Source of the DNA: Archegozetes longisetosus
Taxonomy: Eukaryota > Arthropoda > Arachnida > Sarcoptiformes > Trhypochthoniidae
DNA: 64,000 nt
NCBI GenBank assembly: GCA_018873245.2
Contig: JAEMBT020000009.1
Span: forward strand, 12,435,112-12,499,111
Direction of reading: 5' to 3'
A model generated the notes under the pieces. That model saw only the letters and a program-made list of their open reading frames with translations, had not been told where the DNA came from and ran no database searches. Shown here piece after piece: positions 9,781 through 22,800 of this stretch. The translations under genes were made by a program, and so were the position numbers. Each line of letters opens with the position of its first letter. The first letter of the stretch is position 1.

Positions 9781-10211
9781 CAAATCTAAGTTATATTAAG
9801 TAGAATACCATTTGAAATGACTAAATATTGAACAAATATTATACAATAATTATTTATTATATTAGAAAAGAATAACTAATTTAACTGTAGACATCTAGTT
9901 ATTTCATTATCTGATTGGTACTTTAGATGATTGACTATCAAGGGTGACTATCTTTAATATGAAAGTAAGCTGAACAAAACAAAATAAGATATATAAGAAA
10001 TATCAACTTAAATAGAGCTATATATTAAAGATAAAGGTTAAACTATGTAAGAAATTTCAACTTGACCCAAGAGAACTAAAATCATAGTATTATAACTAAA
10101 CTGACAATCAGACTGTGAAATAACTTTCATCTAATGTCTTATATATATGTGTTGATCTTATAATGAAAGCAAAAACTAATTTAGTAATATCTAATATAAC
10201 GTTTCACGTGT

Positions 10212-10408
10212 AGCTATAAGTGGTTTTTATGATCTATTATATGATTTTTATGTAGTTTATTAAAAACCATTTATGAGCATATAAGTGGTTTTTAGGACCT
10301 ATTATATGATTTTTATATAGTTTATTAAAAACCATTTATGAGCATATAAGTGGTTTTTATGATCTATTACATGATTTTTATAGTTTATTAAAAACCATTT
10401 ATGAGCAT
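10212..10408. repeat. Three 65-bp tandem repeats downstream of the Rbfox stop
   Basis: Units begin ATAAGTGGTTTTTA and end TTATGAGC, starting at about 10216, 10281 and 10346; the third is shorter by about 2 bp. Each unit contains the complementary arms TGGTTTTTA and TAAAAACCA, so each can fold into a hairpin. Each also contains TTTATT (10256-10261, 10321-10326, 10384-10389), which reads AATAAA in the direction of Rbfox transcription, about 200-330 nt after its stop. Confidence 0.9.
10384..10389 (-). promoter_or_regulatory. Candidate Rbfox poly(A) signal, first of three
   Basis: AATAAA on the minus strand, about 200 nt downstream of the Rbfox stop codon. It is repeated at 10321-10326 and 10256-10261 because it sits inside the 65-bp tandem unit. 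Use of any one is unproven. Confidence 0.35.
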
Positions 10409-10589
10409 AAAACCAAATCAAAAATAGAGAAACAATCTGATTAGAGCATTACAATCTATTAATCAGGATGAGTGTTAACTATTATAAGATAACATAAATA
10501 TTATAAAATTGTTTGAGTATTATAGTAAAATTAACAAATTATTTATATATTCGATGTACTCGACAACGAGTGGCATCTATTATGGCATC

Positions 10590-10634
10590 TTAATAGGGCG
10601 TAAATCGATTATATCCGCCTCTATATACAGCTGC
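10590..10634 (-). CDS. Rbfox1: Rbfox terminal coding exon
   Basis: After the acceptor TTTAACAG (ending at 10635) fifteen codons read [14 protein letters not shown]-stop, with TAA at 10592-10590. RGGYNRFxPY is the canonical RBFOX C-terminus and serves as nuclear-localisation sequence in vertebrate members. The intron before it is only 65 nt. Confidence 0.93.
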   Translation of the reverse strand, partial: AAVYRGGYNRFTPY

Positions 10635-13600
10635 CTGTTAAATCAAATATATTTTAGTTCAAATTCAACTTCAATTTACAGTTAATTTCGTGTTATTACC
10701 CCATAACCAGTGACTGGACCGATACTGTGTCCCAAATAAGGCTCCGCATACTCGCGACCATATCTGAACAAGTGATCAAAGTTTCAGAAATTCAAAGACA
10801 CATTTTGAGTTTTACGTACCCCGCAATGTTGGCATAAGTAGCGACAGGTTGTGCAGCGGCCACAGCCGAGGCATAACTTCGGGCGGCGGCGGCAGTATAG
10901 GCGGCACTCGCAGCGTATGATGCCTTTATATAATAAGATAACAATTAATCTAATCTCTCAATACTTTAATCGTTTAATGACTTGAAAACTAAATGTAGTG
11001 CAAAGAGTTTACAACTTTCGGCTTTCATTAATCACATCTCAAATCTATTGAAATTGATTTTGTTTAAAGCTGTGAAGAGAGTCGTTAGAAAATAGTTTTT
11101 GGACAAGTTTTGATTATCACTAAAGCGTTGAAAATAACATTAAAATCATAAATTTTCTTAACATATCAAACAGATGAAATAGCTTGCAATTGAATGAAAG
11201 CTGACTAATATTAAGAAGGAATAGATTAGTGAAATTGAAAAAAAAATTGAAAATTGAACTTGAATTGTGATTGGAATCCAGTAATCATCTTGCTGGTATA
11301 GTAGATATCTTGCTATCATCTAATCTCAAATAGAGCTTAGATATCAGATTTAGTACTGTTAATAAGATTCTAAATTTTCTATTATTAAATTCACTCTTTA
11401 ATATGACTAGGACATATACAAATGTTATTAGTTCTTACTTTAAATACCAATTATATTTGATTCTATATACTAATCATATAAACGATTAGAATATTTTCAA
11501 TGCTTTTCTTATCAATCATATAAAGTATTAATATATAAATGTTATGTTCAAGTTGTATGCAACTTTCAATCAAAAATATAGATTCTTTAAAGAAATACTT
11601 TTCAATTTGATACTACATATCGAAACGACTAGTATATCTTTAATTTAGCTCTTTCAACAGCTTGTAGTTCTTTTATTATACTAAAACTTATCCTAATCAT
11701 GTGTATAAATGTCTTATCAACCGTATTTTGATGCCTCAACGGGTATGTTTTAAGATTATTACAGTAAATCTTCGATATAGCGAACCTCTTCATATTTAAT
11801 GTTAATTATCAGTCGGACTACCGCTTATCGACTTTAATTGATTTCGACTGATAGAAACCACCGAATCTAGCAATGATGATTAGGTTATAGTGGTTAAAAT
11901 TAGTTTTTAAAATGGCTCAACCAGTATTGAATTAGATTTGATAAACTTGGACCTTAATTGAATTTGAAGTTTAATCAAGTTAAATTAGGTTTGATGATTA
12001 AATTACATAGAATTATAATATTAAAATCATTTGATAGAATCTGTTTTCAAACCATATTTACCCAGAGTATTAACTTTAAGTTTATATTCAACTGCTTTTA
12101 GAGTATTTTTTCTTTTCATTCCACGAATCATTTCATATATTGACAAACTAAAATATTAGTGAACCATTCAATCAAATGCAGTACAGATTCAGTAAATTTT
12201 AATATTCTTTATTTTAATCTTAAATCAATATTGACTTATATTTCATAGTCATTTTTATTCTATTTTAGCCGAATTATCGTATCATTTTTCCGATTTTAAC
12301 CGCCGAATCAAAATACTTTTGACTACAATCCAATAGTACAAACCATCAGTTACCAGCCATTCACTATATCGAGATATTACTGTATTTTTATTCAAGCCCT
12401 TAATGTCTGTTTAATTGGGTAGATTAAAGTTTGCATCGAAATATGTTACGCAAGTTTTCAGTATTTATTCAGAGATTAGGGATTAAGTACTTGAAAAAAC
12501 ACAACCGTAGCCATCAAGAAGTTAGGGGGCTATAGTCTCCTCAAACATTTTTCCAAATTCAAGTCTAGGTATGTACTGAAAACTTTGAAACTGTATTTAT
12601 TTGATGCTAACAATTACTCGTTGTAAAACATTGACTAAAGGTTTGAATAACAAATTAACAGATGTTTTAATGTGAGTTAGCGTTTGTCACTAGGTCTCAG
12701 CCCCAGCCCCTCGTCTAAAAACCTTGGCTACGGCATTGGGAAGGAACTTGACATTTATGTATTCAAAAAAATTTACTTACAGGCAACGGATAAGCTCTTT
12801 CAGCTCCAGCGGCATAGGCTAAGAAAGGGTCTTGATATACATTCCTAATAAAATTTTTTAATCAGATTTGTTATGTATTGATACACTTGATTAATCTTAA
12901 TCTTAATCTTATGATTATCATGCCATTCACCAAAATATATTATATATATATTTTAATTTATATCATAAATAGCATGCGACTGATTTATTTAAATAGAACT
13001 TATGTTAATATATATTCTGAAAAGCAGATTCAGTGAATTCAGTAAAATTCATTTAAGTTCAATAAATTCATTAAATTCACTAAAATTCATTAAATTCCAG
13101 TAAAATTCTGAATGTACTGACTATAGAAATAGAAAAATTCAATAATTAGCTGTCACGATGCATCAAATTAGCACGATTTGTGTAATATGTGCAAGAGACG
13201 AAATAATAATTATAAATATAGTAAAGAATTACTGCATAGAAATATTGCATAGAAATATTGCATAGAAATACTCCATAGAAATATTCCATAGGAATATCCC
13301 ATAGGAATACCCATAGGAATACCCCATAGGAATACCCCATAGAAGTACTCCATAAGAATATTCCACAGAAATACTCCATAGAAATACTGCTATCAATATT
13401 AAATTTAATGCCAAAATACCCATCAAATGACTTACACATGCGGGGTAGCAGTTATTGGTAGTGGTGTAGGATGTCTTGCAAATGAGGCCAAAGTGCCACT
13501 CCGTGCCCGACCTCTTTGTATGGCACCTCTCAATGTGGTCACTGCTATGTCAGACGGCATGCCAAGAGAGAAGACAACGGCCCAACCAAAAATAGAGAAA

Positions 13601-16600
13601 ACATGCAATCAATAGACCATCAAATGTCAATTTGTTTTTCTCATTCTCTTTGATTGCTTTTATCGCATTAGTTCACTATTTGTCAGTAGTTTTATAGTCT
13701 TTGATCATTCAAAATATTATCAATGCACTAGAATTGCATTTGAATTCTCTCTTTGGTCATACGTTTAGATCTAATATTTGTGCTTTTCTCTTGGCTTTAA
13801 TAATTAACATATCAAGTGATCCAATACTGATATAACAATTTTGTAATATTAACTTCAAACAATAAGAATCACTATCGTATAGTTACTTTCGTATAGTTAC
13901 TATCGCATAGTTACTATCTACCGTATAGTTACTACCATATAGTTACTACCATATAGTTACTACCGTATAGTTACTACCGTATAGTTACTACCGTATAGTT
14001 ACTTTCGTATTAGTTGATTCCAATTCTTATTTCACTAAGCACTTAATCTTTTTTTAGATCATATATTTCAATGTCATGCTTTAAGATTTGTTTCTGATAC
14101 TAAATTAAGAACTCATTGGAAGATGACTTATGACCCAACAACCATATAGTTAAATATTCTAAGCTTTCAACTAAAATCCAAAACTAGCTAGGAAACTTTA
14201 AATGAAGATTATCTCATGCATAATTAACAATTTGATTATCTCCAATGGTATTAATTGTCGAAAAGTTTGAAATCTGACATAAAAATACTAGAATATACTG
14301 ATAAATATTTCAATTAACTGCTAAAATGCATCACAATATCTACAAAGAAAACAATGCAGTTCTAAAAGGATCGCTAGTATTAAGTAACTAAAACAGAACA
14401 AAATGCAATAATAAAAACAGAAAAAAAAGATTACTAAATCTAATATAAACGAATGTTAATTAGTAAAAACTAACAATCAATATTAGAGCAAAACCATAAA
14501 CCATATATTCGAAACAATCATAAGCAGTGATCGTCTACTATAAGTGACGAATTGATGTGTTAAGCAAATTAGTTATTTATATAATAAGAATCAAAATCAA
14601 CGTTTATAATTGAATTAATGCCATAAATGTTTTTATACAATGCATATTTAAATTAATCGGAAAGTATTACAAATATCTAAAAGTGTCTAAAAGTATCGAA
14701 CAGTATCTAAAGTACCGAACAGTATCTAAGTACCGAACAGTATCTAAGAGTATCGAACAGTATCTAAGAGTATCTAAAGTATCGAACAGTATCTAAAAAT
14801 ATCGAAAGTAGCAAAAAAGTATGAAAAGAGCAAGAAATACATGTGCATAAAAGACAATAATAAATAACAAAGAAACAATAAAGCAAAAAACATGACTAGA
14901 CAAATGAGAAAAGAAATAATAAACTATTAGAATGGTAGTGTTAATTGAAACTAAAGAACTTTTCTGTTTTCCAAATTATATTCTTCATTTAGTATTCTAT
15001 TACACGACATACCATTCGGTATTGTAGTTGATGTAGTGCTCTTTTTTGATTGGATTCGTGCTGTTGCGTTATTAACCTATTAAATTAAAATTATTATTAT
15101 TATTATTACTACTAGTATTATCTTAGTATCAGTTTTATTCATGTTACAGACAATTCTGTTTATAGTCAATGTGTTTATAATTTACTTATTCGCTATAGAC
15201 TCGAATGACTGTAATTTGAAAGTTAGTTAGTATTCAGTTATTATCTATTATTTAGAATTGAATAGAAGATTAGAGTGTTATTATTATATAACGTTTTAAT
15301 AGAGACTCGATTCTTGGTAAGATTGTTTTTAATAATGTGTAATACATTATGCATTTGTTGCCAAAGTTCTTAAGGAAACTATTTAAATATTAATCAAACT
15401 TTTCAATTATTAATCAAACTTTTCAATTATTAAACTTGTATTATAATCAATATAAAACTCTTATTCTATTGACAATCTTTTCTCATCTCATCTGTTATTT
15501 ATTCTGTAAATAAGAATTTGAAAACTTAAGAATAGATTTCAGAATAATGTTTAGTTTGATCTCTCAGTGATTGATTTGAATGTTTGAGATTCTGTTCTGT
15601 TCAATCATTGAATAGGATTAATATTTAGGATTCATCCATATTTCAAATTGAATCCATTTTCAATCTTGTTCTCCAATCTGATTCGGGATTGAAAGTAGAT
15701 TGAATAAAAAGCCGTTTGAATCCACTTTTCCTATCAATTCGATTGAAATGTGAGACCAACGCAAAACAAGACTAATTTTTGATATTTTTCATAAAAATCG
15801 ATTTAGCTTTTCAATCACTCTCTCCAACAGAAAGTGGATTAAATCTAATCCAACCCAATCGGAAGGCAAATATAAAAACATATCTGTCCATAAGGTTCAT
15901 GAATATTAATAGAAAAGTACTTATTAGATGACAACTTCTAGTAATATAAGACTTAAATGAACAGCAAATTCAATATGTTTAATTGAATTTCTATTGAATA
16001 ATGCATCTGTATTAAGTTACCATCATATATTGAGATCTACTTGATTTACTAAACAATATTCAATTTAGCAGATAAAAGCTTTCAGTTTAATCAATGAGCC
16101 CCTTAATTGAGATCTCAATTGAATAATAAATTTGAGCCAAATTAATAATTAATATTTGATATTCGATTGATTATCACCTCTATTTTTCTGCCTTCAACCA
16201 CTTGTCCATTCAATCTGTCTCTAGCATGATCTGCATCGTCACTATTGGCAAAGGTTACAAAACCAAAACCCTATATATTATTAGATAATAGAGTAGACAT
16301 TTGATAATATGTTTTATATCTAATTCGTTTCAATCATATTAACCTTAGATCCTCGTTCATTGAAAATTATTTCCACATCAAGAATGTGTCCGTATTGCTG
16401 TTAGATGAGATAATTCAACTAAATTACATACACTATATAACTTAGTGATCGCTGATAGCAACCAGAAGTGATGGTATGCGTTCAATCAGATACTAATATC
16501 TTCAGATATGCTGAGAAAGTTAATGAAGGCGGAATGGAAATCAAATTAGGGAACGAATGGGTAGGATGAGAGAGAGAGAGACATAGCAACCCTCCATAGC

Positions 16601-19600
16601 AACTCTCCATAGCAACTCTCCATAGCAACCAAAATTCCAATTGCTATCACAAATAACAAATTACCCAACCATATACTGACCCCAAACAAAGTCCTTAAGT
16701 CAGGATCTCTAAACCTGAACGGTATATTACTAACATGTAATCGTTTCGGTTGATTACCATTGAGTTTACCAACTGGTTCACTAAAGGAATTAGTCGACTG
16801 CTGTCCAGTATAACCATCATTTTCAACAGATACTGGTCGTTCATTGCTTTCCAAATCGGTTTGCTGTCAATTATCAGTAAAACATTGATGGCATGAGTCA
16901 GATAATCATGAACGACAACTATTGTTAAGTGTTAAGTGATAGAAGATAACAAATAAGCAAATGTTAAGATGTGTTAGATTTGAGAATAAGGGGGATATGA
17001 AGGGGGATATAGGGGGACATAAGGGGGGATATAACAAATGAAATTAAAAGAGAAGCAATCAAACATAAAATGTTACTTTAAGTAACTATAGGTAGACTAA
17101 TGAAATAATCGTTTGATTAGTTGTAACTTGTTTGCTAACACGTTTGTTTGATTAGCATTTTGTCTCTCTATCTATTTATTTAATGATTTACTTCAGTTAA
17201 GTAAATTATAAATTAATGTCTACACTATATGTCAGATATTAATGCAGTTCATTATATACTTTTGTAGTTGTTATTATTTTTTTTGTTTATGTTCTCGTTG
17301 ACTTAGCTGATCATTTCAGTAATACTTCTATGTAGCTAATGGCTAGGCATCGGTAACTAAGTTCAACTATAACGGGGTTTCACTATAACTGGGTTTCACT
17401 GCACTAAACTATTGCTATAAACACTTTTCGAAGGATTGAACAGGTCTATAGATTAGTCTTACTGAAGAGCTACTTATTGTATCTTGGCAATAACTTTGTT
17501 TATTGTCTATGATTTCATGACTAAGATTACTAAGACTAAGATATGTTGTATTAAGCCCTTTTCTTAGCTATTACCGAATCGATTTTTTCACACATGCGCA
17601 TAAGTCACAGCTTAATACTGAAATACTTTAATACCTAACTTAAGTTATATATTCACAAATCTTATTCTGACTGTTTCTGGTCTGTATTTGATTGTTATAT
17701 AACTTTAGATACCGTTTGTTGTTCGACACCATTAGTTGTTATTTTACTATCTCCTGAACTACTCTTCACTTCACTCGATTGTACTCTACATTGACTTTGC
17801 ATCGACTCGTGTTGTGGTGATGTCTGACTTGATTGAAGGGATGTCACCACTGCTGGCATCGATTGGATTGAGACCACTATTGGATCGTTTGGTGAAACCT
17901 GAGATGAGTGCGAATGAGAACTTATTTGATGAGATATTTGTTGAGAAGATTGTTGTGCTGAAGATGTCAACGATTGTATTGGTTGAACATGTGGTCCGTT
18001 TGTTTGGCCGTAACTCATGTGATATGAAGTGGCCATCGATGGCATCGATTGACCTAATGTTTGGCTTTGGACCAAATGCTAGAGAATAGAGAAGAGATTT
18101 TAGTGAGAAGTTTAGTAAAGTTTTATAAAGTTATATAAAGTTTTGTAAAGTTATATAAAGTTTTGTAAAGTTATATAAAGTTTAGTAAAGTTTTATAAAG
18201 TTTTATAAAGTTTTATAAAGTTTCATAACTAGTCATATAATTAGTAATTAATAAGAAATTCAAATTGAAAACAATACTACATGTGATGTTTGTATTGAAT
18301 GCGTAGTTCATTTGAAGAATAGAGTGCGTAATAGATTAAGACATGATAGAGATAACCAAAAACAACAATAAAAATAAAACAAAAACAAAAAATAATAACA
18401 AAAAACATAAAAGCAAATAAAAATATACCCAAATCTCATTAGAAATAAGGTGCCATTCAGAATTGATTTCAAGTCTCATCTGAAATCTTTTCTCTTTAAT
18501 ACGTGATGGTCTGAACTGTCTACTCATTATTATTAATAGTAATAATGTTTAGTTTTGTTTAGTTTAGTTTTGTTTAGTTCACTTTTGTTTAGTTTTGTTC
18601 ACTTTTGCTTTATTTTTATATATTCTTTTCATTCCAATACTTATTTATTACTTCTTATTATATTTACTACTTTTATATTTCTGTTCGAATACTAGTCTTA
18701 AGTGAAATCTAATTAATAGCTAACTATCAATATATGAATTGATATTAGACTTTAAACATATGAAACAATAATCTAAATACTAATAAATGAAATGAATGCG
18801 ACAAAACAAAACTCAACTATAATTAAACTAAAGACATCAAGTCTGGTCTGACCTCAAATCGAGTCGTCATATAGTCTGCTGTTTTGGGAATCTGTTTAAA
18901 TGGACATTTGTTAATAGTTTTTTCTGCCTTCTGTTTACTTCTTGTCTGCTATTTTGTCTCGTTTTTGTTTCACTATATTTTCTAAACTCTTTTCAACTTT
19001 TTTAGACTCTTTGCAAACTTTTACTAAAACTCTTTACAAACTTTTGCAAACTTTTCTAAACTCTTTACAAACTTTTACAAACTTTTTCAAACTTTTTCAA
19101 ACTTAATTATCATTACCAACAAATCAATTAAAACTTAATAATATTTACTAAATAATAACTTCAAGTCAAAACACAACTCAAAGCTTTGGTCATACAAATG
19201 AAAGCAATACTATAGATGTCAAGTTAATTGACCTATGATCTCATACATTACTGATACAAATTAGTCAAAACTACGTCTGAGTCTGTAATAGAGATTGAAA
19301 AAGAAGAGTTCACTCAATCCCATCCCATCCCATTCTAATCCCAATCTGAATGCCGTTCAATTGTAATCCCAATCCAACTTGGTTCTGATCTCAATCCTCA
19401 CCCATGCTAATGCCACCCTAATCCAAACCTAATCCCACCCTAAAAGGACGCAATTCTATAAGATGATGGCACTAAATATATAAAAGCAATACTATTGGAC
19501 AGGATAGTAATCAATTTTGAACGACTAGTGAGTAAAGAAAAAAAGAATTGAGAGAAAACAATGACTAAAAGGTTAAAGTGATAGAAAAAAAAATGTATAG

Positions 19601-19853
19601 ATAGTCGTGTAAATAGAGTAAAAGTAGTATAATAAGAGAGCACAAAATGAATAATTAAAATACAGATAAACTAGAGACAAAACGTAGAGAAGTAGCTAAA
19701 CTAATAAGAAGATGAAGCATATAGTAAGAATGAACTAGTTAAACAGTAAGTGTAATAGACTAGCCAATGAAAAAGGGGGCAAATAAAGCTTATAAATAAA
19801 TAGTTCATGTATGTAATTAGTTTACATAGACAAGTAGATATAAGATAAATATA

Positions 19854-19885
<32 letters not shown>

Positions 19886-22800
19886 CTAGAGAATAATGAC
19901 AAACTTGCATATAGATCATTAATAACAAACAATACCCAAACAATCAGCTATCCATAAGCTAAGTTACTTAACAAATGATGAATTAAAAGAAAAAAAATCA
20001 TATAAGCTCATTATATAATATAAGCATAAGATTGACAGACATAAATATATATAACTACGACAATACTATGTTTTATGTCAAAGCTATTAAACAAAAACAA
20101 TATCTATTTATTATACCTTTCCCATTAAACCTATTTTGCAATCAAATAAGCTAACTATTAGAAACATAATTCACTTTAATTCATAAAAACCTGTAATAAA
20201 AGTAATAAGTAATAAAGATTTATTATATTAGTTTATGGTTAATGTATAGCTTAGGTGTAAGTGAGAGATGTGATTACCATAATATTGAACTGGTATGTTT
20301 AGCATTGCCTTTAAACTAACCTAACTTAAAACTGACCCTAACCTAACCTAATCTAACTTAACTGACCTAACCTAACCTAATTTAACTTAGTTGTATTGGT
20401 GGTATACCTAACAAAGTTATGTTGGGTAATGAGAATGGCACGCGTGGCACGCTAGGCACGAGAGAACGCTATTGTGGTAACCACATGACTCCCCATACAC
20501 CCAAACCCTATATCTATAATAAACAGAGCTTTAGCCCATTAGTTGTTAGAGTGAATCCCTAAAACAATTTTGACTCTTAATTATATGTTAACCTCAAATA
20601 GTGAAACATTAGAGAGGAGAAACTCATGAAAATTAGTTTAATATAAGTTAATAATAAAGGTATCCACATATACAATTATAGGAATAATGTCATTTGAGCG
20701 ATATGATGAACTGAGTGGCATAATAATTGAGAGAGAAGGGGAGAGAGAGAAAGAGAGAGAGAGTAGTAGTGAGTGAGAGAGAGAATGACCAAGTTGCCAT
20801 AATGACTAGCAAGTAATAAAGTTAACACAACATGTTTGATCTTTATATACGATCAGAAAGTTTGGATATAAGATCCGTGATAAAGCCATAGCTAGGATTT
20901 TTTGTCTGAATCAGCTTCATATGGCTGACTTACAAGTTAATGTCTAATGCTTTCGACTGATCACATCTAATAAGGCTATTGCCTAACATTACATTCTAAA
21001 ACTTAATAATCCACGATGGCAACTAGAAGTAATGGCATACTTCCCATAAGACAATAATATATAAGATAGGTATAGAATGTTCAATATAGTAATTTCAATT
21101 CATGTTAGATTAGGTTAGATTGGGTTAGATTAGGTTAGGTTAGGTTAGGTTAGATTAGGTTAGGTTAAGTTAGATGAGGTTGACATAGGAACGGGTATAT
21201 TTAAGTTGCAATCGTGTACTATTAAGTTTACAACAGTACATAATATAAATAGTGATCAAATAATTTAATATTATTGAGCACACTTTAAAAGCTGTAAAGC
21301 TTTACAGATCAGATGAGTTAATATTTGCTTTATATGTATTGAGAAAGTCTAATCTGCTAAGGGCTATATCTCTCAGATTGTATTACTATAGAGAAGTAAG
21401 TCATTTGATGAATATCTTGTAGGCGTAAAACAATTTTTGGCATTAGGAGACATGTTTGGCTCGACATTACTAAAGACTTACGACTTGTTTGGAAATAGTA
21501 AACCTCTGATAAGTATTAGAAGAAATAAGGAGATCAATGGATGGTCAATTTTGCAAAGCCTTTTAATGTATTACGTGACACACATCTGGGATTCTATTCA
21601 ATAATCATTTGAAAACAAATCAGATTTGAGTCAATAATTTTGATTGAATAAATTAAATGCAAACGTTTGTTCAACAATCAAATTTAACTATAATCAAATT
21701 TTAGTTAATTTAATTCTACTTCATCTGGTATTGCTCAGATAATATCTTTCAATTGTTGGTAGATAGCAGAATTTGAGAAAAGCAGCATGCCAATTTTATA
21801 GCTAAGATTCTATGATGGTGGCAACAAATATTCGTTTTCTCATATATGGAAATTAATCTTATAATGTTGTATTATATGTCAAATGTATTTGATAATATAA
21901 TAGTATAGTAATATAGTAATAATTATATTATTTTTCCATATAATCCCCTCAAATTTGAACACATCTAGCCTTTAATATACTGAAGTTAGAAAAGATTAAA
22001 TTGGAAAATACAAAAAAACAGATTTGCAGATATTAATTTGTAAAAAGAAAATATACCATAATAATAAAAAGAATTATTTATAATAACTGAACACGATTTG
22101 TTAGTTAAATGACAATGATTACTATATATAATAGCATGACGTTTATTTAGACTTAATTCTAAGAAAAAGATTGTTATACATTAATACGTATTTAATGAGG
22201 CATGTCTCAGTGGAATGCTCAATGTCGAATTTCTAATGTCTAATGTCGAATAATGATATAAAGTTTAGCGAGAGATTTAATAGAAAATAATAAGAGTATA
22301 CTTTCGTTTATGATAGTAACTAATTAGCATAAGGTTACTATAGTTTCTGACTGTAATTTTAGAACACATTTAAATATTTTTTATATTAATAAAACTATTA
22401 TTTTCGTAATAGTTTTGGTCATAGAACGTGACCATATAATCAATTTTGATATGCTAATTTTTAAGTTGGCTTAATTGAAATCCAGAATATATGACCAATT
22501 TTGAGTAGAATATATATCGAATTTTGAGTAGAATATATGCCGAATTTTCAGTACAATACGAACAAGTATTACCATTTCAAATAACTTATCTATTACTGAA
22601 TAATATTTTTAGATTTAAATTACAAAAAATCTACATCATCCAAAATACATAATCAAGTAATCTTCAGTGATTCGAGCATCAAATAAAAGTTGTTTCAATT
22701 TCGAAATTCAGCAATGATTGCATAAGATTCACAAGGAACTCTTCAGACAATTCTAATAAGGATCCATATAAAGATTCGAGAAAATCTACATTGAAAATAT

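Larger units (their letters stand above)
7751..10589. other. Convergent intergenic/3' UTR region between Duox and Rbfox
   Basis: The two genes end tail to tail here. There is no recognisable third gene. Contents: a 15-bp tandem array (7857-8100), a possible Duox poly(A) signal (8316-8321), a TA-flanked element (8590-8745), CCTAGTTCCTAGTC repeats (about 9032-9066), a (TAA)n microsatellite (9747-9780) and three 65-bp units with AATAAA on the minus strand (10212-10408). The two overlapping ORFs at 8287-8641 are low-complexity hydrophobic reading of AT-rich DNA. Confidence 0.8.
13545..15012 (-). other. Rbfox intron with tandem repeats
   Basis: A 1.5-kb intron holding TGCATG near its 3' end, a 14-bp tandem repeat (13870-14015) and AGTATCTAA/AGTACCGAAC repeats (14685-14815). 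No coding signal. Confidence 0.8.

Noticed and set aside
10682-10699. The stop at 10682 as the normal end of the Rbfox protein.
   Set aside because: A donor at 10699 and an acceptor at 10635 join in phase to the canonical [11 protein letters not shown] end, so the read-through form is at best a minor isoform.
13146-13439. A Tyr/Gly/Ser-rich minus-strand ORF next to an Rbfox exon, like a prion-like domain.
   Set aside because: It is a CCATAGGAATA repeat within the intron 12845-13435; the real exon ends at 13436 with a good donor in a different frame.
17736-18089. A 117-codon plus-strand ORF.
   Set aside because: It is the complement of the Gln/Ser-rich Rbfox exon 17713-18078, whose splice sites and family context are convincing.
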